Source: DATAEE01 sp036258175
GTDB lineage: Bacteria; Acidobacteriota; Vicinamibacteria; Vicinamibacterales; 2-12-FULL-66-21
Length of the DNA: 64,000 bases
Assembly: GCA_036258175.1 (NCBI GenBank)
Contig: DATAEE010000279.1
Location: 1-64,000, forward strand
Reading direction: 5' to 3'
The position numbers and the translations under genes were made by a program. The notes beneath the pieces were generated by a model. It did no database searches and had not been told where the DNA came from. It saw only the letters and a program-made list of their open reading frames with translations. Below are positions 1 to 8,346 of the stretch, piece by piece. Every line of letters begins with the position of its first letter. Within the stretch, counting starts at the first letter, position 1.

Positions 1-441
1 CACCGCAACGTCGCGAACAGGCAGTATCGCTTTAACCACATGCCGGTGCGTGAAGGGCGCATGCTGTGCTCGTCCTGTCACAACGTGCACGGCAGCACGA
101 ACGTCAAGCTGCTGAAAGCGGGCACCACAGTCGACGAAAGCTGCACGAGCTGCCACGCGGAGAAGCGCGGACCCTACCTCTGGGAGCACGCTCCTGTGGC
201 CGAAAGCTGCGTGACGTGTCACGACCCGCACGGCTCGAACAACGACCGGATGCTTGTCGCCAAACAGCCGTTCCTCTGCCAGCGGTGCCACGTCACGTCG
301 CGGCACCCTCCCACGGTCTACGAGGGGTACCTGCTGCAGAACTCTCAGAACGCCAACAAGATCTACGGGCGAGCCTGCACCCACTGTCACCAGCTCGTGC
401 ACGGATCGAATGCCCCATCCGGCAAAGCGCTGTTGCGCTAG
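1..441 (+). CDS. MtrA/DmsE-like decahaem c-type cytochrome, C-terminal part
   Basis: The reading frame is open from the first base, so the gene begins left of the window. The visible 146 residues contain five CxxCH haem sites (CSSCH, CTSCH, CVTCH, CQRCH, CTHCH). They match almost residue for residue the last five of the ten sites in the complete paralogue at 9543-10532, including the stretches MPVREG, HGSNN and HPSGKA-like ends. The family forms a periplasmic haem wire inside an outer-membrane barrel of the MtrB/PioB type. The barrel gene follows after 15 bases, so the two are cotranscribed. The total haem number of ten is inferred from the paralogue. Confidence 0.9.
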   Translation, partial: HRNVANRQYRFNHMPVREGRMLCSSCHNVHGSTNVKLLKAGTTVDESCTSCHAEKRGPYLWEHAPVAESCVTCHDPHGSNNDRMLVAKQPFLCQRCHVTSRHPPTVYEGYLLQNSQNANKIYGRACTHCHQLVHGSNAPSGKALLR

Positions 442-456
442 GTGAGGAGGAATGTG

Positions 457-2880
457 ATGCGCTACAAACCCATCCTGCTCGCCGCTGCGCTCCTCGCGAT
501 CGGCCACCCCGGACTGGCGCAGACGCCGCAACCGTCGCAGGCGCCCAAACCGGCCCAACCGACCTCTCAGCTCGGCGGCGGAACCGTGGACATCGGTGGG
601 CGCTTTACGACCACCGATGGCGACGAGGCGCGCTACGAGCGGTATCGCGACGAGCGCGACGGCGTCTATTCGAGCTTCAGCTTCGGACGCCAGTCCGGTT
701 CCTATCTGTTCGACGCAACAGCGTCGCACGTCGGCTATCGCGACCAGCGGTACGCCGTGGACTTTTACAGCCGCGCGGTGAAGTTCTCGTTCCGGTGGGA
801 TTCGCTGCCGCTCAACTTCAGCTACTTGACGAGGACGCCTTTCGTGACCAGCGGCAACACGCTGACGCTCGACGACGCCGCGCAGCGCGCCGTACAAGGG
901 CCGACCAACTCGACCACCGACGGCAGCGCAGTCGGCGTGCCATGCGCGCCCGGCGCGCCGCCTGCCGCCTGCGGGAACCCGACGCAGGCCACACAGGCGA
1001 AAGCAAACCGATCGATCTACAACAATCTAGCGACGCAATTCGACCTGCGGCAGCAGCGCGACACGGCGGCGTTCGGCCTGACCTACGCGGCCTCGAAGGC
1101 GTTCGACATCGACGTGAAGTTCGCGTCGGCGATGAAGGACGGCCAGCAGCCCTGGGGCGCGTCGTTCGCGTTCAACACCGCCGACGAGCTGCCGATGCCG
1201 CTCGACACCCGGACGAACGATCTGACGCTCGGGGCGTCCTGGACGAACCCGAAAGGGATGTTCCGCGTCGGATGGGACGGGTCGTGGTTCACGAACGAAT
1301 TCCACAGCCTTGTATGGGACAACCCGATTCGAGTCTCGGACTTCAACAATGGCATCACCCTCTACCGTTGTCCGAATCCGCCGGCCGTCGGAGGGCCATG
1401 GGACTGCAGCGGCTACAGCAACGGCAACGGCCCCGCGCAGGGGCGTATGGCGCTGGCGCCGAACAACACGATGAACGTCATCAGCGCGACGGGTCTGTAC
1501 AAGCTGGCGCGTCGATCGACCCTAAACGGCACGCTCCAGTTCACGTCCCAGAAGCAGGACGAGGATCTGATCCCTTGGACGATCAATCCCGTCATCGCAA
1601 CCGCGGCGACGTATGTCAACTTCCCGCATCTTGCGGCGCTGCCGCGCTCCACGGCCCAGGCCGAGGCCCAGGGCGTGAACGCGCTCCTCAATTTCAGCTC
1701 GAGGCCGTTCCGGCGGACGAACGTCACGGTGCGATATCGCTTCAACGAGCGCGACGTCCAGACGCCGGCCTTCGACGCCACGGAGTACGTGCGCTTCGAC
1801 GCCGTGCCCGAGGAGATCGAGGAGGGGCTGTCGCACCAGTTCGACTCGACGCGTCACATCTTCGACGCCAACGCGTCGTTCGCAGTAGCGACCTGGGCGG
1901 CACTTCGCGCGGGCTACGGCCACGAAAGCGTCGAGCGCCACGGCCGTGGCTTCAGCAACACCGGTGAGAACATTTTCCGCGTTTCGTTTGACACGTTTGC
2001 GAACCAACGCGTCTCGCTCCGCGCCGGCTTCGACGTCTCGCAGCGCCGCGGAGAAGGCTTCGTCGAGACCGGGATCGACTACGAGACGGGGCCGGGCGGC
2101 ACGCAGCCGACGCTGCGCTACTTCGACGAGGCGGATCGCGACCGGGTGCGCGGATCGCTCCTCGTCAGCGTGATGCCCCGCGACAACGTCGACTTCTATG
2201 TGGTGTTCTCCGGAGGCAGCGACGAGTACATGGCCGACGATTCGGTGCCCGTCGACCGCCCCGGCGAATTGTTCGGGCTGCAGGACGCCGACGTGACGAG
2301 CTGGAACATCGGGGTCAACTTCCATCCCGCCGACCGTGTGACGCTGGGCGCCAACTATGGCCGTGAGACCTACAGCGCGCTGCAGCTGTCGCGTAACGCG
2401 AACCCGCCGCCGGACCCGACCTGGACCGATCCGAACCGGAACTGGACGCTTGACAACGACGAGACGGTAAACACGTTCAACGTCTACCTCGACCTGCTCC
2501 GCGCCGTCCAGAACACGGACATCCGCTTCGGCTACGACTACAACGACTCGGACAATGCACTGGTGCACGGTGGGCCGCGCATCGCCTCGCTGACGTCGGC
2601 CAACCAGTTCATTCCGCTTCCCAACGTCGAGAACACGTGGCACCGGTTGAGGGCCGACGTCCAGTACTTCTTCTCGAATCGCACCGGCTTCGGGTTCGGC
2701 TACTACTTCGAAAAGCTCGACGTCGTCGACTTCAACACGCTCGACACGAACGGTCCGGTGGGCTTCACAGCGGAGACCGGCGATCCGCGAATCGACTGGC
2801 TCGGCGGGCTGGTCACCGGGTACGGGAACCGGCCGTATACCGGCCACAGCGTGTATTTGCGGGCGCTATACCGCTTCTAG
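457..2880 (+). CDS. MtrB/PioB-family outer-membrane beta-barrel protein
   Basis: This 807-residue protein starts with a signal peptide that ends near LAQ and finishes with an aromatic-rich strand ending in Phe, as outer-membrane barrels do. Many alternating strands with Arg, Tyr and Phe fill the length. It resembles the barrel at 10551-12686 (shared words YNGxxDQRY-like, GYDGSWF-like, LIPWTIN/LLPATVN). MtrB/PioB proteins sheath a decahaem cytochrome and let electrons cross the outer membrane. ATG 457 is chosen because GAGGAGG at 444-450 sits six bases before it; GTG 442 and GTG 454 are in frame but worse placed. It is about 100 residues longer than its paralogue, partly through a Cys-containing insertion near residues 160-185. 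Confidence 0.88.
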   Translation: MRYKPILLAAALLAIGHPGLAQTPQPSQAPKPAQPTSQLGGGTVDIGGRFTTTDGDEARYERYRDERDGVYSSFSFGRQSGSYLFDATASHVGYRDQRYAVDFYSRAVKFSFRWDSLPLNFSYLTRTPFVTSGNTLTLDDAAQRAVQGPTNSTTDGSAVGVPCAPGAPPAACGNPTQATQAKANRSIYNNLATQFDLRQQRDTAAFGLTYAASKAFDIDVKFASAMKDGQQPWGASFAFNTADELPMPLDTRTNDLTLGASWTNPKGMFRVGWDGSWFTNEFHSLVWDNPIRVSDFNNGITLYRCPNPPAVGGPWDCSGYSNGNGPAQGRMALAPNNTMNVISATGLYKLARRSTLNGTLQFTSQKQDEDLIPWTINPVIATAATYVNFPHLAALPRSTAQAEAQGVNALLNFSSRPFRRTNVTVRYRFNERDVQTPAFDATEYVRFDAVPEEIEEGLSHQFDSTRHIFDANASFAVATWAALRAGYGHESVERHGRGFSNTGENIFRVSFDTFANQRVSLRAGFDVSQRRGEGFVETGIDYETGPGGTQPTLRYFDEADRDRVRGSLLVSVMPRDNVDFYVVFSGGSDEYMADDSVPVDRPGELFGLQDADVTSWNIGVNFHPADRVTLGANYGRETYSALQLSRNANPPPDPTWTDPNRNWTLDNDETVNTFNVYLDLLRAVQNTDIRFGYDYNDSDNALVHGGPRIASLTSANQFIPLPNVENTWHRLRADVQYFFSNRTGFGFGYYFEKLDVVDFNTLDTNGPVGFTAETGDPRIDWLGGLVTGYGNRPYTGHSVYLRALYRF

Positions 2881-2885
2881 CCAGA

Positions 2886-2972
2886 GGTGCTCGGGTGCTC
2901 ACGGTGCTCACGGTGCTCAAGGTGCTCTAGGTGCTCAAGGTGCTGAGCACCAAGCACCGAGCACCCAGAGCA
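2886..2972. repeat. Tandem GGTGCTC repeats followed by their inverse
   Basis: About six copies of GGTGCTCA/C-like words run head to tail at 2886-2944 and are followed by reverse-complement words (GAGCACC, AAGCACCGAGCACC) up to about 2970. The stretch sits between the converging barrel and ZIP genes and could fold into a long imperfect hairpin. It may act as a bidirectional terminator or be a dispersed intergenic repeat of this genome. Confidence 0.75.
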
Positions 2973-2973
2973 C

Positions 2974-3732
2974 TCAGAACGCCGTATCGAGCGCCATCAT
3001 GATGGTGAATCCGCTGAGGAACCCGACGGTCGCCACATCCGTGGTCCCGCTGCGGACCGTCTCGGGGATTAACTCTTCAACAACCACGTAGAGCATCGCA
3101 CCGGCGGCGAACGCCATCGCGTACGGCAACACTGGCCGCGCGGCGAGAACGAGTGCCGCGCCGAGCACGCCGGCGACGGGCTCGACGGCCGCTGAGAGCT
3201 GCCCATACCAGAGCGCTCGCCATCGGTTCATGCCCCCGCGGCGGAGCGGGAGCGCGATCGCCAGCCCCTCGGGGATGTTCTGCAGCCCGATGCCGATCGC
3301 CAGCGCGGTTGCTGCGCTTTCGTCGCCGCCGCCGAAGCTCACGCCGACGGCGAGCCCCTCCGGGAAATTGTGCAGCGTAATCGCGAGCATCAGCAGCGCG
3401 GATCGCCGCCACTGGGTATGCGGTCCTTCCGCTTGCGCCTCGTCCGGGAACTCGGGGTGCAGATGGGGCAGGAGCTGGTCGGCAGAGTACAGGAATGCGC
3501 CGCCGAGCAGCAGTCCCGCCACCGCCGGGAACGTGCCGCCGAGCTCGATTGCCGGAACGAGCAGCGACCAGCACGACGCAGCCACCATGATGCCGGCCGC
3601 CGCGCCCATGATCGCATCCATCACCCGGCGGGGCGCGGATCGAAAGAAGAGGACGGGCAGCGTCCCGATCGCGGTGAGCAGCCAGGTGCCCGTGGTGGCG
3701 ACGAGCGCCTGGACAATCGGGCTCAATGCCAC
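2974..3732 (-). CDS. ZIP-family divalent metal transporter
   Basis: The 252-residue product has about eight hydrophobic segments and the two ZIP signatures: HNFPEGLAVGV in the fourth helix and QNIPEGLAIALP in the fifth. These His, Asn and Glu residues form the binuclear metal site of ZIP proteins, which carry Zn, Fe or Mn into the cytoplasm. The loop between helices 3 and 4 contains LLPHLHPEFPDEAQAEGPH, a short His/acid-rich stretch typical of the family's metal-sensing loop. The start is GTG 3732 (MALSPIV). It converges on the barrel gene. The transported metal cannot be told from sequence; the iron and haem setting makes iron or zinc plausible. Confidence 0.9.
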   Translation of the reverse strand: MALSPIVQALVATTGTWLLTAIGTLPVLFFRSAPRRVMDAIMGAAAGIMVAASCWSLLVPAIELGGTFPAVAGLLLGGAFLYSADQLLPHLHPEFPDEAQAEGPHTQWRRSALLMLAITLHNFPEGLAVGVSFGGGDESAATALAIGIGLQNIPEGLAIALPLRRGGMNRWRALWYGQLSAAVEPVAGVLGAALVLAARPVLPYAMAFAAGAMLYVVVEELIPETVRSGTTDVATVGFLSGFTIMMALDTAF

Positions 3733-3818
3733 CTTGCGCGGCCAAACAGATTCGACCTACGATCCGGCGCCTCAACCGAATTCGCGGTCATTCCGTTCCG
3801 GAGCACATGGAGGTACAT

Positions 3819-4379
3819 ATGGTGCCCATCCTGTCGCTATCGGTCCCTATCCTGCTCTCCGCGGTGCTCGTCTTCGTGGCCAGTTTCATCATATATACGG
3901 TGCTGCCAATCCATCGGAACGACTTCCGCCAAGTTCCAAAGGAGGACGAGCTGATGGATGCGCTTCGGCGGCTCGGCATCTCCCCGGGCGACTATCTCGT
4001 TCCGCACCCCGGCTCGCGGGAAGGAATGAAGAGCCCGGAGTTCGTCGACAAGATGACGAGAGGTCCGGCCGCCGTGTTGACCGTATTTCCTCCGGGACCG
4101 CCATCCATGGGAACGAGTCTGTCGCTCTGGTTCGTCTACTGCATCGTCGTCAGCGTGATCGCCGCGTACATCGCGGGGCGCGCGCTCGGGGCCGGCGCTG
4201 AGTACCTCTCGGTATTCCGATTCGCCGGCACGACGGCGTTCGTCGGCTATGCGCTCGCGCTGCCGCAGAACTCGATCTGGTACAAGCGCAACTGGGGCGC
4301 CACTACGAGGTCGATGGCTGACGGTCTCGTGTACGGTCTGCTGACGGCTGGCGCGTTCGGCTGGCTCTGGCCGCGCTAA
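3819..4379 (+). CDS. Hypothetical four-helix membrane protein
   Basis: I do not recognise this 186-residue protein. It has a hydrophobic N-terminal helix (about residues 1-25), a soluble loop with VPKEDELMDALRRLGI and VPHPGSREGMKS, then three more membrane helices ending in GAFGWLWPR. ATG 3819 is chosen because GGAGG at 3809-3813 lies five bases upstream. The gene runs into hemG: its last 77 bases overlap the end of that gene on the other strand. No motif for a catalytic activity is visible. Confidence 0.7.
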   Translation: MVPILSLSVPILLSAVLVFVASFIIYTVLPIHRNDFRQVPKEDELMDALRRLGISPGDYLVPHPGSREGMKSPEFVDKMTRGPAAVLTVFPPGPPSMGTSLSLWFVYCIVVSVIAAYIAGRALGAGAEYLSVFRFAGTTAFVGYALALPQNSIWYKRNWGATTRSMADGLVYGLLTAGAFGWLWPR

Positions 4380-5784
4380 CGACAGCCGATTCGCGCAGCC
4401 GTTCGAGCACGCGGTCCGCCAGCGGCCCCGCTTCGGCAATGCACGAATTGATCGCCGGCCCGCGATAGGAATTGCCGGTCAGGTAGAGGCCCGGAATCCT
4501 CGACAGCCGATCCTCGATCCGCGCCAGCCGATCGAGGTGCCCGACCGTGTACTGCGGAATCCCAACCCGGTGCCGGATGATCTTGACGAAATCAGGCGGC
4601 CGCGCGAGTCCCATCGTCTGCTGCAGGTCTGTCCGCACGACGTTGAGCACTTCGGCGTCCGACAGATTCAGGGCGCCACGGTCTCGCGCGCCTCCCAGCA
4701 TGACCCGCATCAGCACCGCACCGTCGGGTGCGCGGTTCGGATAGATGCTCGAATCCCACAATACGCCGAGCGCGCGAGGGCCCTCGCCGCGGGGGATCAG
4801 GAAACCGAAGCCGTCGAGCGCGCCCCGCTCACGCTCGACGCCGGCCGCATCGTAACCAAGGCAGACGACGACGATTGGAGCGGTTTCGATGTCCGCGAGG
4901 TGGCGCGCCAGGTACTCGTCGAGCGACGCCACGAGGACGGCGCTCTGGAGTGCAGGACCGGCGAGCACGACGGCATCGGCCGGGCCGCCGCCCCGCTCGC
5001 GGACCGAGAGCTGCAGCCGGCCGTTCGCGAAGTCGAGCCGAGTGGCCGGAGCCTCCAGGCACACGGAATCAGCCAGCGACGCCACGAGCGCGCGAGGGAG
5101 CTCCTCGATGCCCTCGCGGAAGGATGTCAGCGTGCCCACCGGCGAGCCGATCGGGACACTCGCGCTGCGCCGCTCGCGCCGCCTGCTCCATTGCTTGGCT
5201 ACGAGCGCTCTGACGAGGCCGCCGTACTCCGTCTCCATGTCCCACATCTTGGGGAAGCAAGCCCTGAGCGACAGCCGCCGCGCGTCGCCGGCGAAGATCC
5301 CCGAAACCATCGAGTCAATCATGATGTCGGCCGCCTCGCGTCCGATGCGCCGGGATGCAAACTCGTGGATGGTCTCATCGATGGGCCGTCGCGGCCGTGC
5401 GAACGGCTCACCCATGACCCGCAGTTTGCCCGACCACGACAGCATGCCCGAACTGGCGAACGCGAACGGATCGCCCGGGATGGCGTGGAGGCGTCGGCCG
5501 CGGAAAATGAACCGGCGCCGGGCCGCGTCATTGCTGCGGAGGACATTCGAATCGAGCCCGACGGTCCGAACCAGTTCGAGCGTCGGCGGCGAATTGTCGA
5601 GGAACCCGTTGGCCGCCCACTCGCAGAGGAAGGCATTCGTCCGCTCGGACCGCAGGTTTCCCCCGCAGCGATCGCTTTTCTCGTAGAGCGTGAGATCGAT
5701 CTCATCCGGGGCGCTGCGCGATCGCAGCGCGTACGCAACCGCGAGCCCGGCGATGCCGCCACCGACGATTGCGACGCGCTTCAT
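4303..5784 (-). CDS. hemG: Protoporphyrinogen/coproporphyrinogen oxidase, HemY type
   Basis: The 493-residue flavoprotein begins with the FAD motif VGGGIAGLAVAYAL and ends with the FAD-contacting LYLTGNSYRGPAINSCIAE segment, both typical of HemY-type oxidases. These enzymes oxidise proto- or coproporphyrinogen III near the end of haem synthesis using oxygen. The ATG at 5784 overlaps the hemH stop (ATGA), so it is the third gene of a hemN-hemH-hemG operon. The last 30 or so residues (after ADRVLERLRES) extend beyond the usual family end and overlap the convergent membrane-protein gene. Pairing an oxygen-dependent HemY with an oxygen-independent HemN suggests haem is made under both conditions. 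Confidence 0.92.
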   Translation of the reverse strand: MKRVAIVGGGIAGLAVAYALRSRSAPDEIDLTLYEKSDRCGGNLRSERTNAFLCEWAANGFLDNSPPTLELVRTVGLDSNVLRSNDAARRRFIFRGRRLHAIPGDPFAFASSGMLSWSGKLRVMGEPFARPRRPIDETIHEFASRRIGREAADIMIDSMVSGIFAGDARRLSLRACFPKMWDMETEYGGLVRALVAKQWSRRRERRSASVPIGSPVGTLTSFREGIEELPRALVASLADSVCLEAPATRLDFANGRLQLSVRERGGGPADAVVLAGPALQSAVLVASLDEYLARHLADIETAPIVVVCLGYDAAGVERERGALDGFGFLIPRGEGPRALGVLWDSSIYPNRAPDGAVLMRVMLGGARDRGALNLSDAEVLNVVRTDLQQTMGLARPPDFVKIIRHRVGIPQYTVGHLDRLARIEDRLSRIPGLYLTGNSYRGPAINSCIAEAGPLADRVLERLRESAVVSAARASRTRQPSADRTRDRQPSTS

Positions 5785-6803
5785 GCGGCAGTCCCCCAGA
5801 CCCTGCCCTGATGCTCGAGCGCGCGGAGCGTCTCGAGGTGACGGACCACGAGGCGCCGCAGCGCTTCGATGAACAGCGGATGGGTGTTCAAGGCGCGGGG
5901 GCGGTGGTACTCGACGATTCCGGCCCGGCGTGCCGCCTCGGCAAAGAGCAGGTCGACCTCGTAAAGCGTTTCGATGTGCTCCGATACGAACGACAGCGGC
6001 ACGATGAGCAGATCTCGGACTCCGCGGGTACCCAGCTCCCGGATGACCTCCTCGGTGCCGGGACCGATCCACTTCACGGGCCCGGTCCGCGACTGGTACG
6101 CCAGAACGTGACGGTTGGGGAGGGCGAGCCTGTCGAGGAGGCCGCGGCGGGTCATCTCGATCTGCCACACGTACGGGTCGCCCCGGTCGACGAACCGCTG
6201 CGGCAGTCCGTGCGCGCTGAAGAGAATCACCGCCCGAGCGCGACTGGGCGCAGGCATCGCCTGGAGCGCTTCCCGGATCGTGTCGGCGAAGGCGTCCAGA
6301 TAGAGGCGATTGTCGGGATAGCTCGTGATGTGCGTGACGTCAAAGGCGCTGCCGTAGCGGGTGAGCGCCCGGTCGAAGTCGGCACGGGACGATCCGGTGG
6401 TCGCCTGTGACCAGTGCGGATAGAGCGGCAAGGTCACGATTCGCCGGATGTCATGGGCCGCGAGATCGGCAAGCGCGTCGGCTGCGAATGGAGGCGTGTA
6501 CCGCATCGCGACGGTGACGTGAAACGGTCCGTGGACCGAGGTGCCGGCGTTCAACGCTCTCTCGAGCGCGGCGGCCTGCTTCAATGTGAGGCGGCGCTGC
6601 GGCGAACCGCCGCCGATCGCTTCATAGTTGCGGCGCACAGCCGGCAGGCGCGCGCGGGTGAGCGCGCGCGCGAACAGCGGCTGGACCAGCCGTCCCAGCG
6701 GCAGTTCGATGATGCTGCGATCGGAGAAGAGGTTCACGAGAAATGGCTGAATGTCCTCCAGTCGCTCCGGGCCGCCCATGTTGAAGAGGACTACACCGGT
6801 CAC
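5781..6803 (-). CDS. hemH: Ferrochelatase
   Basis: HemH inserts Fe2+ into protoporphyrin IX (or coproporphyrin III in the variant route). The 340-residue product starts VTGVVLFNMGGPE, the usual ferrochelatase opening, and has the catalytic His in LFSAHGLPQRFVDRGDPY, the KWIGPGTEEVI segment and the Glu-rich SEHIETLYEVD metal site. GTG 6803 directly follows the hemN stop codon (TAG, 6805-6807), and the gene's own stop overlaps the hemG start, so translation in the three genes is probably coupled. Confidence 0.95.
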   Translation of the reverse strand: MTGVVLFNMGGPERLEDIQPFLVNLFSDRSIIELPLGRLVQPLFARALTRARLPAVRRNYEAIGGGSPQRRLTLKQAAALERALNAGTSVHGPFHVTVAMRYTPPFAADALADLAAHDIRRIVTLPLYPHWSQATTGSSRADFDRALTRYGSAFDVTHITSYPDNRLYLDAFADTIREALQAMPAPSRARAVILFSAHGLPQRFVDRGDPYVWQIEMTRRGLLDRLALPNRHVLAYQSRTGPVKWIGPGTEEVIRELGTRGVRDLLIVPLSFVSEHIETLYEVDLLFAEAARRAGIVEYHRPRALNTHPLFIEALRRLVVRHLETLRALEHQGRVWGTAA

Positions 6804-6804
6804 G

Positions 6805-8208
6805 CTACACCGTCCTTGAGAAAACCGGCGCCACATCGTGGCTCCGCAGGTATCGATCGAAAGCCATGCAGACGTTGCGAACGAACCGACGACCCGGCGG
6901 GAGCACGTCGACGCGATCGTGGGCGAGGCGGACGAAGCCGAAGCCGAGGGGTCCGTCAGGGGCCGCGAGCTCCTTCAATTCCGCTGCGAAGTACTGGTCG
7001 AACGACACGCCGAATCGACCCTCGAGATCCGCCTTGCGGACCGTGAAGTTGCACATCAGCTGTGTGATCACATGCCGGCGGACGAGATCGTCGGCGCCGA
7101 GCGCCAGGCCGCGCTCGATTGGAAACCACCCGGCGTCGAGCGCCGCGTAGTACGTGCTCAGCTTTTTCGTGTTCTGGGCGAATGCGTGGCGGACTTCGCC
7201 GATCGCCGAGATGCCGGCGCCGAGCATGTCGGCAGCCGGCCGGGTCGTATAACCCATGAAATTTCGGTACAACGTCCCACTCGCGGCTGCGCGCGCCAGC
7301 TCGTCGGACGGCACCGCGAAGTGGTCCATGCCGATCTGCGTGTACCCGGCCGCGTGGAGCATCTCGAGCGCCACCGAAAAGAGTTCGAACTTGAGCGGGG
7401 CCGCCGGAAGGTCCCGTGGATCGATGCGCTTCTGGTTTCCGCGAATCCAGGGGACGTGGGCGTATGAATACACGGCCAGCCGCTCCGGACGCATGTCGAT
7501 GACCGCCTCAACGGTGCGCCCGAACGTGTCCAGCGTCTGGAACGGCAGGCCGTAGATCAAGTCGACGTTGATCGATTCGAACCCGGCCTCGCGCGCGTAC
7601 GAGAACAGGCCGCGCGTATGCGCTTCCGGCTGACGCCTGTTGATCGCTTCCTGGACCCGTTCGGTGAAGTCCTGCACGCCGAGCGACAGCCGATTGAACC
7701 CGAGGCTGCGCAGCGTATCGACATGTTCCAGCGTCGTCGCGCGGGGATCGACCTCGATCGCGATTTCGCCGCGTGGATCGAGGTCGAAGTGGCGGCTGAT
7801 GGCCGCGAAAAGATCGGCAAGCTGTGCCGGTTCAAAATACGTCGGCGTGCCGCCGCCCCAGTGGTGCTGCACGACGTGACGGCGGCCTTTCAGTCGGCTG
7901 CCAAGCAGCTCGATTTCCCGTTTCAGGTACTCGAGATAACGGGCGGCCACCCACCGCTTCTCCGTGACGATGACCGAGCAGCCACAGAACGAGCAGCGCG
8001 CCTCGCAGAAGGGCAGGTGCACGTACAGCGACAGCGGCTCGTGTTCGAGCGCGGCCGCCTGGTCGAGCCGTTCCAGGTAAGCGCGCTGGCCAAACTGCTC
8101 GGTGAACTCCACGGCCGTCGGGTACGACGTGTAGCGCGGGCCGGGCCGATCGAAGGTGCGCACGAGGTCCGGCGTTGCCAGCATGCCGGGTGGCTGCGCA
8201 AGGCTCAT
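6805..8208 (-). CDS. hemN: Oxygen-independent coproporphyrinogen III dehydrogenase
   Basis: This 467-residue radical-SAM enzyme decarboxylates coproporphyrinogen III without oxygen. The [4Fe-4S] motif is FCEARCSFCGC near residue 65, followed by the SAM-binding HHWGGGTPTYF and later RLSLGVQDF and SINVDLIYGLPFQT. Length and order fit HemN. ATG 8208 (MSLAQPP) is chosen; the frame stays open to 8337, but the longer form would overlap the divergent regulator and lacks the family's normal N-terminus. It is the first gene of the haem operon and is divergent from the sigma-54 activator, with about 140 bases between start codons. Confidence 0.93.
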   Translation of the reverse strand: MSLAQPPGMLATPDLVRTFDRPGPRYTSYPTAVEFTEQFGQRAYLERLDQAAALEHEPLSLYVHLPFCEARCSFCGCSVIVTEKRWVAARYLEYLKREIELLGSRLKGRRHVVQHHWGGGTPTYFEPAQLADLFAAISRHFDLDPRGEIAIEVDPRATTLEHVDTLRSLGFNRLSLGVQDFTERVQEAINRRQPEAHTRGLFSYAREAGFESINVDLIYGLPFQTLDTFGRTVEAVIDMRPERLAVYSYAHVPWIRGNQKRIDPRDLPAAPLKFELFSVALEMLHAAGYTQIGMDHFAVPSDELARAAASGTLYRNFMGYTTRPAADMLGAGISAIGEVRHAFAQNTKKLSTYYAALDAGWFPIERGLALGADDLVRRHVITQLMCNFTVRKADLEGRFGVSFDQYFAAELKELAAPDGPLGFGFVRLAHDRVDVLPPGRRFVRNVCMAFDRYLRSHDVAPVFSRTV

Positions 8209-8262
8209 GCCTCGCGGAGTACGGGCGGATTTCGGGCTGGCGGAGCAGGCAAGGGCGCCGGG

Positions 8263-8278
8263 TGCCGGAAGTCCGGCA
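8263..8278. promoter_or_regulatory. 16-bp palindrome, candidate activator site
   Basis: TGCCGGA-AG-TCCGGCA is a perfect inverted repeat with 7-base arms, followed by GTCGC. Nearly the same element lies upstream of feoB (15881-15896) and of the small membrane gene (29639-29654). It sits between the divergent hemN and sigma-54 activator genes, about 42 bases before a sigma-54-like promoter. An enhancer-binding protein site is the natural reading, but the binding protein is unknown. Confidence 0.5.
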
Positions 8279-8318
8279 GTCGCGAGAATCACCCCTGAAA
8301 ACCGTGGGCAGAAGTGGC

Positions 8319-8334
8319 TGGCATCAAGGTTGCG
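8319..8334 (+). promoter_or_regulatory. Possible sigma-54 promoter of the activator gene
   Basis: TGGCAT-CAAGG-TTGCG has the GG (8320-8321), N10, GC (8332-8333) pattern of sigma-54 promoters. It would start transcription near 8345, only a couple of bases before GTG 8347. It would suggest autoregulation, but lies inside the reading frame if the gene starts at GTG 8314. Confidence 0.45.
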
Positions 8335-8346
8335 CATGGGGCGGAC

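Noticed and set aside
2886..2972. CRISPR array
   Set aside because: The repeat unit is only 7-8 bases, spacers are absent and the second half is inverted; no cas gene is near.
5785..6168. N-terminal extension of hemG by 128 residues
   Set aside because: The extension is Arg/Pro-rich shadow of hemH; the FAD motif begins directly after ATG 5784, which overlaps the hemH stop.
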